Part shown: piece after piece, positions 1-8,229 of the stretch | How positions within the stretch are numbered: the stretch's first letter is position 1 | Layout: each line of letters starts with the position of its first letter | Origin: Pannonibacter anstelovis | GTDB lineage: Bacteria; Pseudomonadota; Alphaproteobacteria; Rhizobiales; Stappiaceae | Length of the DNA: 64,000 nucleotides | Assembly (NCBI RefSeq): GCF_036881715.1 | Contig: NZ_JBAKBF010000003.1 | Span: forward strand, 248,001-312,000 | Reading direction: 5' to 3' | Notes under the pieces: model-generated | Told to the model about the DNA's origin: nothing | What the model saw: the letters and a program-made list of their open reading frames with translations, nothing else | The model's database searches: none | Made by a program: the position numbers and the translations under genes

Positions 1-1
1 G

Positions 2-484
2 GCGTCCTCCGGCAAGCAGTCCGGCCGCACCCAGGAAATCCAGCGCCTCATCGGCCGCTCGCTGCGCGCCGTGGTCGATCTGGAAGCCCTCGGCGAGAAC
101 CAGATTTCCATCGACTGCGACGTGATCCAGGCCGATGGCGGCACCCGCACGGCTTCGATCACCGGCGCATGGGTGGCCCTGCATGACTGCATCGAATGGA
201 TGCGCGCCCGCGAGATCGTCAAGAAGCCGGTGCTGAAGGACCATGTGGCCGCCATTTCCTGCGGCATCTACAAGGGCAACCCGGTGCTGGACCTTGACTA
301 TGAGGAAGATTCCGCTGCCGAGACCGACGCCAACTTCGTGCTGACCGGCGCGGGCGGCATTGTCGAGATCCAGGGCACGGCGGAAGGCGCCCCCTTCTCC
401 GAGGAAGAGTTCAAGGCACTGCTGGATCTTGCCCGCGGCGGCATCGGCCGCCTGATCGACCTGCAGAAAATGTCCATCCTGTGA
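2..484 (+). CDS. rph: Ribonuclease PH, C-terminal part (cut by window start)
   Basis: Phosphorolytic 3'-5' exoribonuclease that trims the 3' ends of tRNA precursors using phosphate as co-substrate; it works as a hexamer in the cytoplasm. The frame is open from base 2 and begins with the family segment SGRTQEIQRLIGRSLRAVVD, followed by the conserved ISIDCDVIQADGGTRTASI region that forms the phosphate and RNA site. About 160 of the usual 238 or so residues are present; the start lies before the window. The stop at 482-484 is followed 8 bases later by rdgB, and this rph-rdgB-hemW order is common in alphaproteobacteria, so the three are probably one transcript. An internal GTG at 71 is not the start because the homology continues upstream of it. 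Confidence 0.96.
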   Translation, partial: ASSGKQSGRTQEIQRLIGRSLRAVVDLEALGENQISIDCDVIQADGGTRTASITGAWVALHDCIEWMRAREIVKKPVLKDHVAAISCGIYKGNPVLDLDYEEDSAAETDANFVLTGAGGIVEIQGTAEGAPFSEEEFKALLDLARGGIGRLIDLQKMSIL

Positions 485-492
485 GGCACCCC

Positions 493-1134
493 ATGGCACA
501 CCGCAAGCTGGAGCCGGGCCGTCTGGTCGTGGCCACCCACAACGCCGGAAAGCTGCGCGAAATCCGCGAGCTGCTCGGCCCCTATGGGTTCGATGTGGTT
601 TCGGCCGGCGAGCTGGACCTGCCGGAACCGGAAGAAACCGGCACCACCTTCGAGGCCAATGCGGAGCTGAAGGCCCGTGCGGCAGCAGAGGCCTCCGGTC
701 TGCCGTCGCTGGCCGATGACAGCGGCTTCTGCGCGGCCGCTCTCAATGGCGATCCTGGCATCTATTCCGCCCGCTGGGCCGGTCCGGAGAAGGACTTTGC
801 CATGGCCATGCGCAATGTGGAAGAAAAGCTGCAGCAGGCAGGCGCGGTGACGGCGGAAGCCCGGCGCGGCTCCTTCGTGGCCGTGCTCTGCCTTGCCTGG
901 CCTGATGGCCATGCGGAGTTTTTCCGCGGCGAAGTGGAAGGCCAGATTGTCTGGCCGCCGCGCGGCACGAAAGGCTTCGGCTACGACCCGATGTTCCAGC
1001 CCGACGGCCATGAGCGCACCTTCGGTGAGATGACTTCGGAAGAAAAACACGGCTGGTCCAGAACCACGCCTGCCCTGTCCCACCGTGCCCGCGCCTTCAC
1101 CCTGTTCTCGAAGGCCTGCCTGGAGCAAGAATGA
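493..1134 (+). CDS. rdgB: RdgB/HAM1 non-canonical purine NTP pyrophosphatase
   Basis: Hydrolyses ITP, dITP and XTP to monophosphates plus pyrophosphate and so keeps deaminated purines out of DNA and RNA. The 213-residue product has the family's nucleotide loop THNAGKL at residues 15-21 and the catalytic LADDSGF motif with Asp75/Asp76, then the GPGIYSAR-like segment (here DPGIYSARW). I chose ATG at 493 rather than the GTG at 481, because 481 overlaps the rph stop and the homology starts at VVATHNAGK. The stop overlaps the hemW start in an ATGA arrangement, showing translational coupling. Length and motifs are typical of the family. Confidence 0.96.
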   Translation: MAHRKLEPGRLVVATHNAGKLREIRELLGPYGFDVVSAGELDLPEPEETGTTFEANAELKARAAAEASGLPSLADDSGFCAAALNGDPGIYSARWAGPEKDFAMAMRNVEEKLQQAGAVTAEARRGSFVAVLCLAWPDGHAEFFRGEVEGQIVWPPRGTKGFGYDPMFQPDGHERTFGEMTSEEKHGWSRTTPALSHRARAFTLFSKACLEQE

Positions 1135-2288
1135 CCACCACCCCGGACGGCGGCTTCGGCATCTATGTGCACTGGCCCTTCTGCGCGGCCAAGTGCCCCT
1201 ATTGCGACTTCAATTCCCACGTCCGGCATCAGCCGGTCGACCAGGACCGCTTTGTTGCGGCCTTCGAGCGGGAGCTGGCGCATTTTGCCGCCTGGACGCC
1301 AAACCGGACGGTGCAGTCGATCTTCTTTGGCGGCGGCACGCCGTCGCTGATGCTGCCGCGCACGGTGGAGCGCATTCTGGAAGCCATCGCCCGCCACTGG
1401 GCGATCGATACGGACGTGGAAATCTCGCTGGAAGCCAATCCCTCCAGCGTTGAGGCGGAACGTTTCCGGGGCTACCGGGCAGCTGGCGTCAACCGGGTAT
1501 CTCTGGGCGTGCAGGCGCTCAACGATCAGGACCTGCGCCAGCTCGGCCGTCTGCATGACGTGGCCGGGGCTTTGCAGGCCATCGAGATTGCCCGCGAAAC
1601 CTTCCCGCGCTTGTCCTTCGACCTCATCTATGCCCGGCCCGGCCAGACAGTGACCGGCTGGGAGGCAGAGCTGCGCCAGGCGGTGAAACTCGCCGCCGAT
1701 CATCTGTCGCTCTATCAGCTGACCATCGAGGAAGGCACGCCCTTCTTCAACCTGTATCAGGCGGGCAAGCTGATCGTGCCAGACCCGGATCTGGGAGCGG
1801 AATTCTACGAGCTGACGCAGGATCTGACCGCTGATCTCGGCCTGCCGGCCTATGAAGTGTCCAACCACGCCCGTCCCGGCGCGGAATGCCGCCATAATCT
1901 CGTCTACTGGCGCTACGGCGATTATGTGGGCGTCGGGCCGGGTGCCCATGGCCGCCTGTCGCTGGGCGCCACCAAGCGCGCCACAGCCATCGAGCGCCAT
2001 CCGGAAACATGGCTTGCCCATGTGGAAGAGCGCGGCCACGGCATGGTGGAGGACCTGCCGCTGAGTGACGAGGAGCAGGGCGATGAATACCTGCTGATGG
2101 GCCTGCGGCTGATCGAGGGCGTCGACATGCGCCGCTACGAGCGGCTGTCCGGCCGCTCCATCGACCCGCGCCGCCTCAACGACCTGCTGGAGCATGGCAT
2201 GGTCGAGAAGCTGGACGAAACCCGTGTCCGCGCCACCCGCGACGGCTTTTTCGTGCTGGACGCAGTCGTGGCGGATCTGGCGGCGTAA
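1131..2288 (+). CDS. hemW: HemW-type radical SAM heme chaperone
   Basis: Radical SAM protein of the HemW (formerly YggW) family, related to coproporphyrinogen dehydrogenase HemN but regarded as a heme-binding chaperone for respiratory enzymes. The [4Fe-4S] motif is C18-x3-C22-x2-C25 followed by DF, and the GGGTPS SAM-binding segment follows near residue 68. The HNLVYWRYGDYVGVGPGAH stretch contains the HNxxYW signature that separates HemW from true HemN. At 385 residues it matches the family. It starts within the rdgB stop codon (ATGA overlap) and is the last gene of the rph-rdgB-hemW unit. Confidence 0.94.
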   Translation: MTTTPDGGFGIYVHWPFCAAKCPYCDFNSHVRHQPVDQDRFVAAFERELAHFAAWTPNRTVQSIFFGGGTPSLMLPRTVERILEAIARHWAIDTDVEISLEANPSSVEAERFRGYRAAGVNRVSLGVQALNDQDLRQLGRLHDVAGALQAIEIARETFPRLSFDLIYARPGQTVTGWEAELRQAVKLAADHLSLYQLTIEEGTPFFNLYQAGKLIVPDPDLGAEFYELTQDLTADLGLPAYEVSNHARPGAECRHNLVYWRYGDYVGVGPGAHGRLSLGATKRATAIERHPETWLAHVEERGHGMVEDLPLSDEEQGDEYLLMGLRLIEGVDMRRYERLSGRSIDPRRLNDLLEHGMVEKLDETRVRATRDGFFVLDAVVADLAA

Positions 2289-2602
2289 TGCCTCGCGCCT
2301 GCTTCCGGAACAGCGCAGCCGGAGGCTTCAACTCACCAGCAATAAGTCCTTAAGCAAAATAGGATTTCTCTCTATTTTCATGCTGCACTGCGACAACAGC
2401 AATGCAGCAAATAGTCCTTTGTATGATACAGAGTGCAGAACTGGCTTCATGAGCTGTCAACCTGTTGGTGTCAGGCTGTTCACACTCGGGCTATTGATGC
2501 AGACGGCAATATCAGCCTATTCTGCTGCAATGCCAGAAGCCGGGCTTGATATACGCGGCAGAGACAGTGCGTGTTCGCCGGGCCAGCGACGAAGGATCAG
2601 AA
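2289..2602. other. Intergenic leader of phaZ, AT-richer than flanks
   Basis: This 314-base gap between hemW and phaZ has no convincing gene. It is richer in A+T than its surroundings around 2340-2480 and holds the inverted repeat at 2381-2409. A Shine-Dalgarno-like GAAGGA at 2591-2596 ends it. It most likely contains the phaZ promoter and operator, but I could not pick a -35/-10 pair with confidence. Confidence 0.5.
2381..2409. promoter_or_regulatory. Inverted repeat TGCTGCA-N15-TGCAGCA, possible PhaR operator
   Basis: Two perfect inverted 7-base arms (2381-2387 and 2403-2409) separated by 15 bases lie about 195 bases before the PHB depolymerase. Known PhaR regulators of PHB metabolism (Paracoccus) bind TGC-rich inverted sites of the CTGC/GCAG type with shorter spacers. 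The sequence and its place fit a PhaR-like operator; the longer spacer is a difference. The assignment is inference. Confidence 0.4.
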
Positions 2603-4246
2603 GTGTTGCCCTTCTATCATCTCTACGAGATCAACCATGCCGCCATGGGCCCGGTGCGTGCCGCAGCGGACGCAACACGGCTCTATTTCCAGAACCCGTT
2701 CAACCCGATGAGCCACACGCAGCTCGGCCGGCAGGTTGCGGCCGCCTGCGAGGTGCTTGAGCGCACGACACGGCGCTATGGCAAGCCGGAGTTCGGCCTG
2801 GCCGAAACCACCATCGGCGGCATGAAGGTACCGGTGAGCGAACGCGTCGTCTGGCGCCGCCCCTTTTGCGACCTTCTGCATTTCGAGCGCGGCACCGCCC
2901 AGCGCCGTAACGACCCGAAGATCCTGATCGTTGCTCCCATGTCCGGCCACTATGCCACGCTGCTGCGCGGCACGGTGGAGGCCATGCTGCCGCGCGCCGA
3001 TGTCTATATCACCGACTGGATCGACGCCCGCATGGTGCCGCTTTCGGACGGCAAGTTCGATCTGGATGACTACATCGACTACGTCATCTCCATGCTGCAT
3101 TTTCTCGGGCCGGACACCCACGTCGTGGCCGTGTGCCAGCCCTCGGTACCGGTGCTGGCCGCTGTTGCGGTGATGGAAGCGCGCAACGATCCCTATGCGC
3201 CTTCGACCATGACACTGATGGGCGGGCCGATCGACACCCGTGTCGCGCCCACCGCCGTCAATGATCTGGCCATGTCCAAGGGCATCAACTGGTTCAAGCG
3301 CAACGTGATCATGCAGGTGCCGTTCCCGCATCCGGGCATGATGCGCTACGTCTATCCTGGCTTCCTGCAGCTGTCGGGCTTCATGAGCATGAACCTCGAC
3401 CGGCACCTCATCGCCCACCGCGACTTTTTCCAGCATCTGGTGAAGGGCGATGGTGACAGTGCCGAGAAGCACCGCGAATTTTACGATGAATATCTGGCGG
3501 TGATGGATCTGACGGCAGAATTCTACCTGCAGACGGTGGAGAGCGTGTTCATCGAGCACTCCCTGCCGCTTGGCAAGATGAAGCACGGCGATGTACTCGT
3601 AGACTGCGGCGCCATCCGTAACACCGCCCTGCTGACCATCGAGGGCGAGAAGGACGACATCACCGGCCGTGGCCAGACCCGCGCTGCCCACACGCTCTGC
3701 ACCAGCCTGCCGGAGGACATGAAAGCTCATTACGAACAGCCGAATGTGGGCCATTATGGTGTGTTCAATGGCTCGCGCTTCCGCGCCGAAATCGCCCCGC
3801 GCATGATCGACTTCATCCTGACCCACTCGCAAGCCAACCGCGAGCGTGTGAAGAAAGCTGCTGCAGCTGCCGCCGCCAAACCGGCCGCAGTGGAAAAACC
3901 GGTAGCCGAAACGCACAGGGCCAACGCAGCGCCCGCCCCCAAGGCGGACGTGACAACTGCTGCCAAGGCTGAGCCGAAGGCAGCCGCAGCTGCGAAGAGC
4001 GACCCGCTGGCCGAGATCCTGCTGGCCAAGCCCCAGGGCGTTGCCGACAATCTCAAGGCCATCACCGGCGTCGGCCCCAAGCTGGAAAAGGCGCTGAATG
4101 AAGCGGGCATCTTCCACTTCTGGCAGATCGCAGGCCTGACGGATGCGCAGATCGAGGCGCTGGACGACCGTCTGGATTTCCGCGGCCGCATGGCCCGTGA
4201 CAACTGGATCGAGCAGGCCCGCAAACTGGCTGAAACGGTCGCCTGA
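2603..4246 (+). CDS. phaZ: Intracellular poly(3-hydroxybutyrate) depolymerase with HhH tail
   Basis: Degrades native intracellular PHB granules to hydroxybutyrate oligomers. Family signs are the N-terminal YHLYEINHAAMGP segment, the alpha/beta-hydrolase core, a likely Cys nucleophile in VCQPSVPV (Cys178, like the active Cys of Ralstonia PhaZ1), an acid in EGEKDDITG and a His in NVGHYGVFNG. After the catalytic part (about 420 residues) comes an Ala/Lys/Pro-rich linker and a roughly 60-residue helix-hairpin-helix domain beginning ITGVGPKLEKAL, which standard PhaZ lacks. I set the start at GTG 2603 (TTG 2606 is equally possible) because GAAGGA at 2591-2596 is correctly spaced and homology begins there; an ATG at 2546 in the same frame would add 19 unrelated residues. 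A terminator follows. Confidence 0.9.
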   Translation: MLPFYHLYEINHAAMGPVRAAADATRLYFQNPFNPMSHTQLGRQVAAACEVLERTTRRYGKPEFGLAETTIGGMKVPVSERVVWRRPFCDLLHFERGTAQRRNDPKILIVAPMSGHYATLLRGTVEAMLPRADVYITDWIDARMVPLSDGKFDLDDYIDYVISMLHFLGPDTHVVAVCQPSVPVLAAVAVMEARNDPYAPSTMTLMGGPIDTRVAPTAVNDLAMSKGINWFKRNVIMQVPFPHPGMMRYVYPGFLQLSGFMSMNLDRHLIAHRDFFQHLVKGDGDSAEKHREFYDEYLAVMDLTAEFYLQTVESVFIEHSLPLGKMKHGDVLVDCGAIRNTALLTIEGEKDDITGRGQTRAAHTLCTSLPEDMKAHYEQPNVGHYGVFNGSRFRAEIAPRMIDFILTHSQANRERVKKAAAAAAAKPAAVEKPVAETHRANAAPAPKADVTTAAKAEPKAAAAAKSDPLAEILLAKPQGVADNLKAITGVGPKLEKALNEAGIFHFWQIAGLTDAQIEALDDRLDFRGRMARDNWIEQARKLAETVA

Positions 4247-4272
4247 GACCGGTGATCAGACCAGAGATCAGG

Positions 4273-4333
4273 CCCGGCCCTGCCCTCTGAGGCCTGCCTT
4301 CCGGCAGGTGATCAGGGCAGGGCCGGGTTTTTT
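4273..4333 (+). terminator. Rho-independent terminator after phaZ
   Basis: A perfect 14-bp stem pairs 4273-4286 with 4314-4327 and is followed at once by six T (4328-4333). The loop itself contains a smaller hairpin (CCTGCC/GGCAGG, 4293-4308), so the structure is branched. It ends phaZ transcription. Confidence 0.85.
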
Positions 4334-4528
4334 CATGTCTGCGGCAGGGGCCGGTGAGAGCCCAACCTTCCGTCCAAGTCATTGATTCAAGGACGTCTTC
4401 CGCTTTTGCGTTCAATTCTGCAGACAACCCGGCGCACCGTGTAATCGATGAGGGGCCTCATGGTCTTCTTGAAAGGCAGGCCGCGCATTCCCACGTCTTT
4501 ATCTGTTGAAATCCGAAAGGGGATGACG

Positions 4529-4942
4529 ATGACTGGGAACACTGTGTTGAGGCCTGGCTGGAATGCGGCAAGCATCGTGCTGATGGTGCTGGGCTTTGTG
4601 TTGTTCTGGCCGCTTGGACTGGCAATGCTTGCCTATATTCTTTGGGGTGACCGTTTCGAAACAATGTTTCGTGACGCCCGTGATCAATGGAACAGAAGCC
4701 CGATCAAGAGTGCGGTGAATAACATGAATGCGGGAAGCTTTGGCCGGACCGGCAACGTAGCCTTTGATGACTACCGGGAACGCGAACTAAAGCGCCTCGA
4801 GGAAGAGCGTGCGAAACTCGATGCCATGCGCGCCGAATTCGATACTTTCCTGCGCGAACTGCGCCGGGCCAAGGATCAGGAAGAGTTCGACCGCTTCATG
4901 GCCGCCCGTGGCCGCAGCTCAGGCACCTCTGGTCCTGCCTGA
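4529..4942 (+). CDS. DUF2852 family membrane protein
   Basis: Small protein of unknown function found widely in Hyphomicrobiales. The N-terminal quarter carries one hydrophobic span (about residues 10-35, SIVLMVLGFVLFWPLGLAM followed by LAYILWG), then an FGRTGN segment and a charged helix rich in Glu and Arg (YRERELKRLEEERAKLDAM...), probably a coiled coil on the cytoplasmic side. ATG 4529 is chosen because GAAAGGGG lies 6 bases before it; ATG 4523 directly touches that site, and a longer reading from 4448 has no support. It stands alone between two terminators. The family assignment rests on the typical membrane span plus coiled-coil pattern. Confidence 0.8.
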   Translation: MTGNTVLRPGWNAASIVLMVLGFVLFWPLGLAMLAYILWGDRFETMFRDARDQWNRSPIKSAVNNMNAGSFGRTGNVAFDDYRERELKRLEEERAKLDAMRAEFDTFLRELRRAKDQEEFDRFMAARGRSSGTSGPA

Positions 4943-4973
4943 CCGGCCGGTCCGGTAAGGTACACCACGCGGG

Positions 4974-4997
4974 AAGCGGCGCAGCTTGCGCCGCTTT
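4974..4997 (+). terminator. Hairpin after the DUF2852 gene
   Basis: A perfect 10-bp stem, AAGCGGCGCA (4974-4983) with TGCGCCGCTT (4987-4996), and a 3-base loop lies 31 bases after the stop. The following T content is modest (TCGCCGTTTT), so termination may be incomplete. Confidence 0.55.
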
Positions 4998-5120
4998 CGC
5001 CGTTTTGGAAGGCGCGGTTTCCCGCTGCAAGCCACTCCTCACGCCAGCAAAACCAGATACCCTCTGATACGTTCGAATCACACTCGCAGCGCCTGTCTGC
5101 GAGACTTGCAGGGAAATGGA

Positions 5121-5858
5121 ATGTTCTCACGGCTGCGGCGGCCTGTTTTTCCGGACCATATCGTGCTGCCGCTGAGCGGCGGCGAGATTGCCGTGCGCCT
5201 GCGGCCTGATCCGCGGGCGCGCCGCTATCTGCTGCGCCTGCCGCATGACCAGTCCGGCCCGGTGCTGACCATTCCCAAGGGCGGCTCGCTCTCTACCGCC
5301 CAGCGTTTTGCCGAAAAACATGCCGGCTGGCTGGAGGAAAAGCTCGCCGCTCTGCCGCAGACAACCCCCTTTGCCGCCGGGTCGGTTGTCCCTGTCCGGG
5401 GAATCCTTCACCGGATCGAGCCTTCGGGCCGCCTGCGCGGGCTTGTAACGGCAGGGCTTGATGCAGACGGTCATGCGGTGCTCAGCGTGCCCGGCGCTGC
5501 CGAACATACGGGCCGCAAGGTGGCCGACTGGCTGAAGCGGCAGGCACGGGCCGATATCGAAGCAGCCGTGGCCCGCCACACGGCCACGCTGGGGGTGAAG
5601 GCCGCGGCCATTTCCCTGCGCGACACCCGCAGCCGCTGGGGCTCTTGCGCCTCGAACGGGCGGCTGTCCTTCTCCTGGCGGCTGATCCTTGCCCCGCCGG
5701 AAATCCTGGACTATGTCGCTGCCCACGAGGTGGCGCACCTGCGGGAAATGAACCATTCGGACCGGTTCTGGGCGCTGTGCCGGCAGCTTGCCCCGCACAC
5801 GCCCAAAGCCCGCCAGTGGCTGAAGGACGAGGGCGGCAAGCTGCATCTGTTCGGCTGA
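5121..5858 (+). CDS. YgjP-like zinc metallopeptidase domain protein (DUF45)
   Basis: Protein of the YgjP/M48-related family. The zinc-site motif HEVAH is at residues 202-206, with a third likely ligand in NHSDRFW (His212). The family box DTRSRWGSC lies at 168-176. No signal peptide or membrane span is seen, so it is probably cytoplasmic; its substrate is not known. Start ATG 5121 is preferred to an upstream in-frame ATG at 4986, which would lie inside the terminator hairpin. Its stop codon is immediately followed by the stop of the convergent PBP gene, with no bases between. Confidence 0.85.
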   Translation: MFSRLRRPVFPDHIVLPLSGGEIAVRLRPDPRARRYLLRLPHDQSGPVLTIPKGGSLSTAQRFAEKHAGWLEEKLAALPQTTPFAAGSVVPVRGILHRIEPSGRLRGLVTAGLDADGHAVLSVPGAAEHTGRKVADWLKRQARADIEAAVARHTATLGVKAAAISLRDTRSRWGSCASNGRLSFSWRLILAPPEILDYVAAHEVAHLREMNHSDRFWALCRQLAPHTPKARQWLKDEGGKLHLFG

Positions 5859-8042
5859 TCAGCCGCCGAAAAGCCGGCCGATAAAGCCGAGCGGCCCGCC
5901 TTCGGAAGGCGGCGGCGGAATGACACGGCCATCGGCCCCCACATCCGCCGGGGGAATGGGGGCATTGTCGGTGGGCACAGGGCCGTAATTCTGCGGCAGC
6001 TGTTCGGCAACACCGGGCAAGCCCGCAACGGGCAGACCGGCATGCGCCTTGTCCATTGCGGCCTTCCAGATTTCCGCTGGCAGGGAGCCGCCCGTCGCCT
6101 TCTTCGTCGGGCTGTTGTCGTCATTGCCGAGCCAGACGGTGGCCGTCAGGTTGCCGGTGTAGCCGATGAACCAGGCATCGCGGAAGTCCTGGCTGGTACC
6201 CGTCTTGCCGCCCGCCGGGCGCTGGTCTGCCAGCATCGCCTTCTTGCCCGTGCCGGTGACAAGTGTCTGCGCCATCATGTGGTTCATCTGGGCAAGGCGC
6301 AGCCCGTCGATCACCTTGCCAGTTCCATCCCCCTGCCGGGCATAGAGCGTGCGGCCTTCCGCCGTGCGGATGCGGCGGATGACATGGGGCACAACTCCGT
6401 AGCCGCCATTGGAGAAGGGAACATAGGCCGCCGTGATTTCCAGCGGCGTCACTTCCGATGTGCCCAGCGCCAGCGAGGGATTGGCCGCCAGTTGCGAGCG
6501 GATGCCAAGCTTCTGCGCTACCTTGACCACCTTGCCGGGTCCGGTTTCCACCGCCAGCCGCGCAGCCACGGTGTTGAGGGACATGGCCAGTGCGTCGGTG
6601 AGCGTGACATCGCCATAATACTGCTTGGTATAGTTCTGCGGGCGCCAGCCCTTGAGGGAGAAGGGCTCGTCCCGGCGGATCGTGTCCGGCGTCAGGCCGC
6701 TTTCAAGCGCCGCCAGATAGACGAAGGGTTTGAAGGCGGAGCCTGGCTGACGGCGCGCGTTGGTGGCACGGTTGAACTGGCTCTTCTGATAGTCCCGGCC
6801 ACCCACCATGGCCCGTACGGCCCCTGCCGTGTCCATGATGACGACGGCGCCCTGCGAGACCCCCAATTCACGTCCGTGGGCATTCAGCGCAGTCACCAGT
6901 GCTGATTCCGCAGCCTGCTGCATCACCGGATCAATGGTGGTGTCGACGATGATGTCGCTGTCGATGGACCCGGCAAACTGCGGCAGCAGATCCATCACCC
7001 AGTCGGCGACATAATTGGCGCTGGCCGTGTTGCGGTCGCTGACCACATGGGCGGGCTCGCTCATGGCTGTCCGGGCGGTCGCTGCATCAATGAAGCCGGC
7101 ATCGCGCATGGCGGCAAGAACCACCTTGGATCGTTCAAACGCCAGCTCGGGATTGCGCGTGGGGGCATAGCGGCTGGGCGCTTTCAGCAGTCCTGCCAGA
7201 ACGGCCGCCTCCTGCAGGGTAACAAGCCTTGCCGACTTGCCGAAATACCGCCGGGCGGCGGCGTCCACCCCGTAGGCGCCTGCGCCCAGATAGACGCGGT
7301 TGAGATACATCTCAAGGATCTCGTCCTTGGAGTATTTGGCCTCCAGCCAAAGTGACAGCACCACTTCCTGCACCTTGCGCTTCAAGGTGCGGTCAGGCTC
7401 GAGGAACAGGTTCTTGGCCAGCTGCTGGGTCAGCGTCGAGCCGCCCTGCACCAGATGGCCCGACGTCATGTTGACGGCAAGGGCGCGGACAAGGCCGATC
7501 GGGTCGAGCCCGAAGTGGGATTCGAACCGCCGGTCCTCAATGGCAATTACCGCCTGCGGCAAATATGCCGGAAGCTGCTCCAGACGTACGGCTTCCCCGC
7601 CCGTGTCGCCCCGGTTGGCCAGAAGCTCGCCGGTGGTGGCAACGATCTTCACATTGGGCGGCCGGGCAGGAACCTTCCATTCGGAGGTGGGAGGCAGATG
7701 GGCCGCGTAGTAGACGACCACACCGGTGGCAGCGATGCCGCCCCAGATGGCAAGCACGAAGCCCCAATAAAATGCCTTGCGGATCAGCCAGAACAACGGA
7801 TTGGAAGAGCGGGTGCGGCTGCGGCGGGCTTTCTTTTTAGCCTTGCTCTTTCCGCCAGGCTTTACGGGGCGCTTGCGGCGGGGGGCAGGGGCGTCACCAT
7901 CATCCGTACGCGGACGCCGGGGCCGCTTGACCGGACGCTCTGCTGCAACGTCACCGGTTCCCGGGCGCACATCGTAAAGATCGCCGCTGGCAGGGCCAAA
8001 CGCCGGTTCGATCCGATTGCTGCCAGCCGGGCGGCGTGCCAT
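5859..8042 (-). CDS. Class A penicillin-binding protein, PBP1A family
   Basis: Bifunctional peptidoglycan synthase that polymerises lipid II and crosslinks stem peptides in the periplasm. Residues 1-80 are a basic, Pro/Lys/Arg-rich cytoplasmic tail; a membrane anchor covers about 84-112. The glycosyltransferase (GT51) domain has the catalytic EDRRFESHFG (Glu169), GGSTLTQQ (200-207) and KDEILEMYLN motifs. The transpeptidase domain shows SAFK (Ser435, Lys438), SLN (488-490) and KTGT (613-616). The C-terminus is Pro-rich. All catalytic residues are present, so both activities are expected. A gapped CtrA-like site lies 71-85 bases upstream of the start. The ATG 8042 start has no strong competitor. 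Confidence 0.93.
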   Translation of the reverse strand: MARRPAGSNRIEPAFGPASGDLYDVRPGTGDVAAERPVKRPRRPRTDDGDAPAPRRKRPVKPGGKSKAKKKARRSRTRSSNPLFWLIRKAFYWGFVLAIWGGIAATGVVVYYAAHLPPTSEWKVPARPPNVKIVATTGELLANRGDTGGEAVRLEQLPAYLPQAVIAIEDRRFESHFGLDPIGLVRALAVNMTSGHLVQGGSTLTQQLAKNLFLEPDRTLKRKVQEVVLSLWLEAKYSKDEILEMYLNRVYLGAGAYGVDAAARRYFGKSARLVTLQEAAVLAGLLKAPSRYAPTRNPELAFERSKVVLAAMRDAGFIDAATARTAMSEPAHVVSDRNTASANYVADWVMDLLPQFAGSIDSDIIVDTTIDPVMQQAAESALVTALNAHGRELGVSQGAVVIMDTAGAVRAMVGGRDYQKSQFNRATNARRQPGSAFKPFVYLAALESGLTPDTIRRDEPFSLKGWRPQNYTKQYYGDVTLTDALAMSLNTVAARLAVETGPGKVVKVAQKLGIRSQLAANPSLALGTSEVTPLEITAAYVPFSNGGYGVVPHVIRRIRTAEGRTLYARQGDGTGKVIDGLRLAQMNHMMAQTLVTGTGKKAMLADQRPAGGKTGTSQDFRDAWFIGYTGNLTATVWLGNDDNSPTKKATGGSLPAEIWKAAMDKAHAGLPVAGLPGVAEQLPQNYGPVPTDNAPIPPADVGADGRVIPPPPSEGGPLGFIGRLFGG

Positions 8043-8112
8043 GAGCCTCTCGTCATTCTGAGGGCCTGTGCGGGGAGCGCAAGGCAGTCTGCATCAAACT
8101 AGAGCGGCTGGT

Positions 8113-8127
8113 TTAAGGTGGCGTTAA
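8113..8127. promoter_or_regulatory. CtrA-like box TTAA-N7-TTAA before the PBP gene
   Basis: TTAA at 8113-8116 and TTAA at 8124-8127 are spaced by exactly seven bases, the core of the CtrA consensus. The flanks extend it into a perfect inverted repeat GGTTTAA-N7-TTAAACC. It lies about 70-85 bases upstream of the PBP start, a typical promoter position. That CtrA binds here is inference. Confidence 0.5.
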
Positions 8128-8170
8128 ACCTTGGGTGCGGATGGGTCGCCGGCACGCAGCCCCCGCAAAG

Positions 8171-8203
8171 AGAAACCGCCTCCTCAAAGAAGCAGCGGTT
8201 TCT
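8171..8203 (-). terminator. Weak hairpin after olsB
   Basis: AGAAACCGC (8171-8179) pairs perfectly with GCGGTTTCT (8195-8203) around a 15-base loop, 27 bases after the olsB stop on the minus strand. There is no T run, so it may be only an RNA-end stabiliser. Confidence 0.35.
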
Positions 8204-8229
8204 AATGTTAAAGCGAGTTGTTAGACGGC

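Noticed and set aside
7515..7535. A tRNA T-loop-like string (GTGGGATTCGAACC)
   Set aside because: It lies within the well-supported PBP gene and no acceptor stem, D-arm or anticodon arm is found around it.
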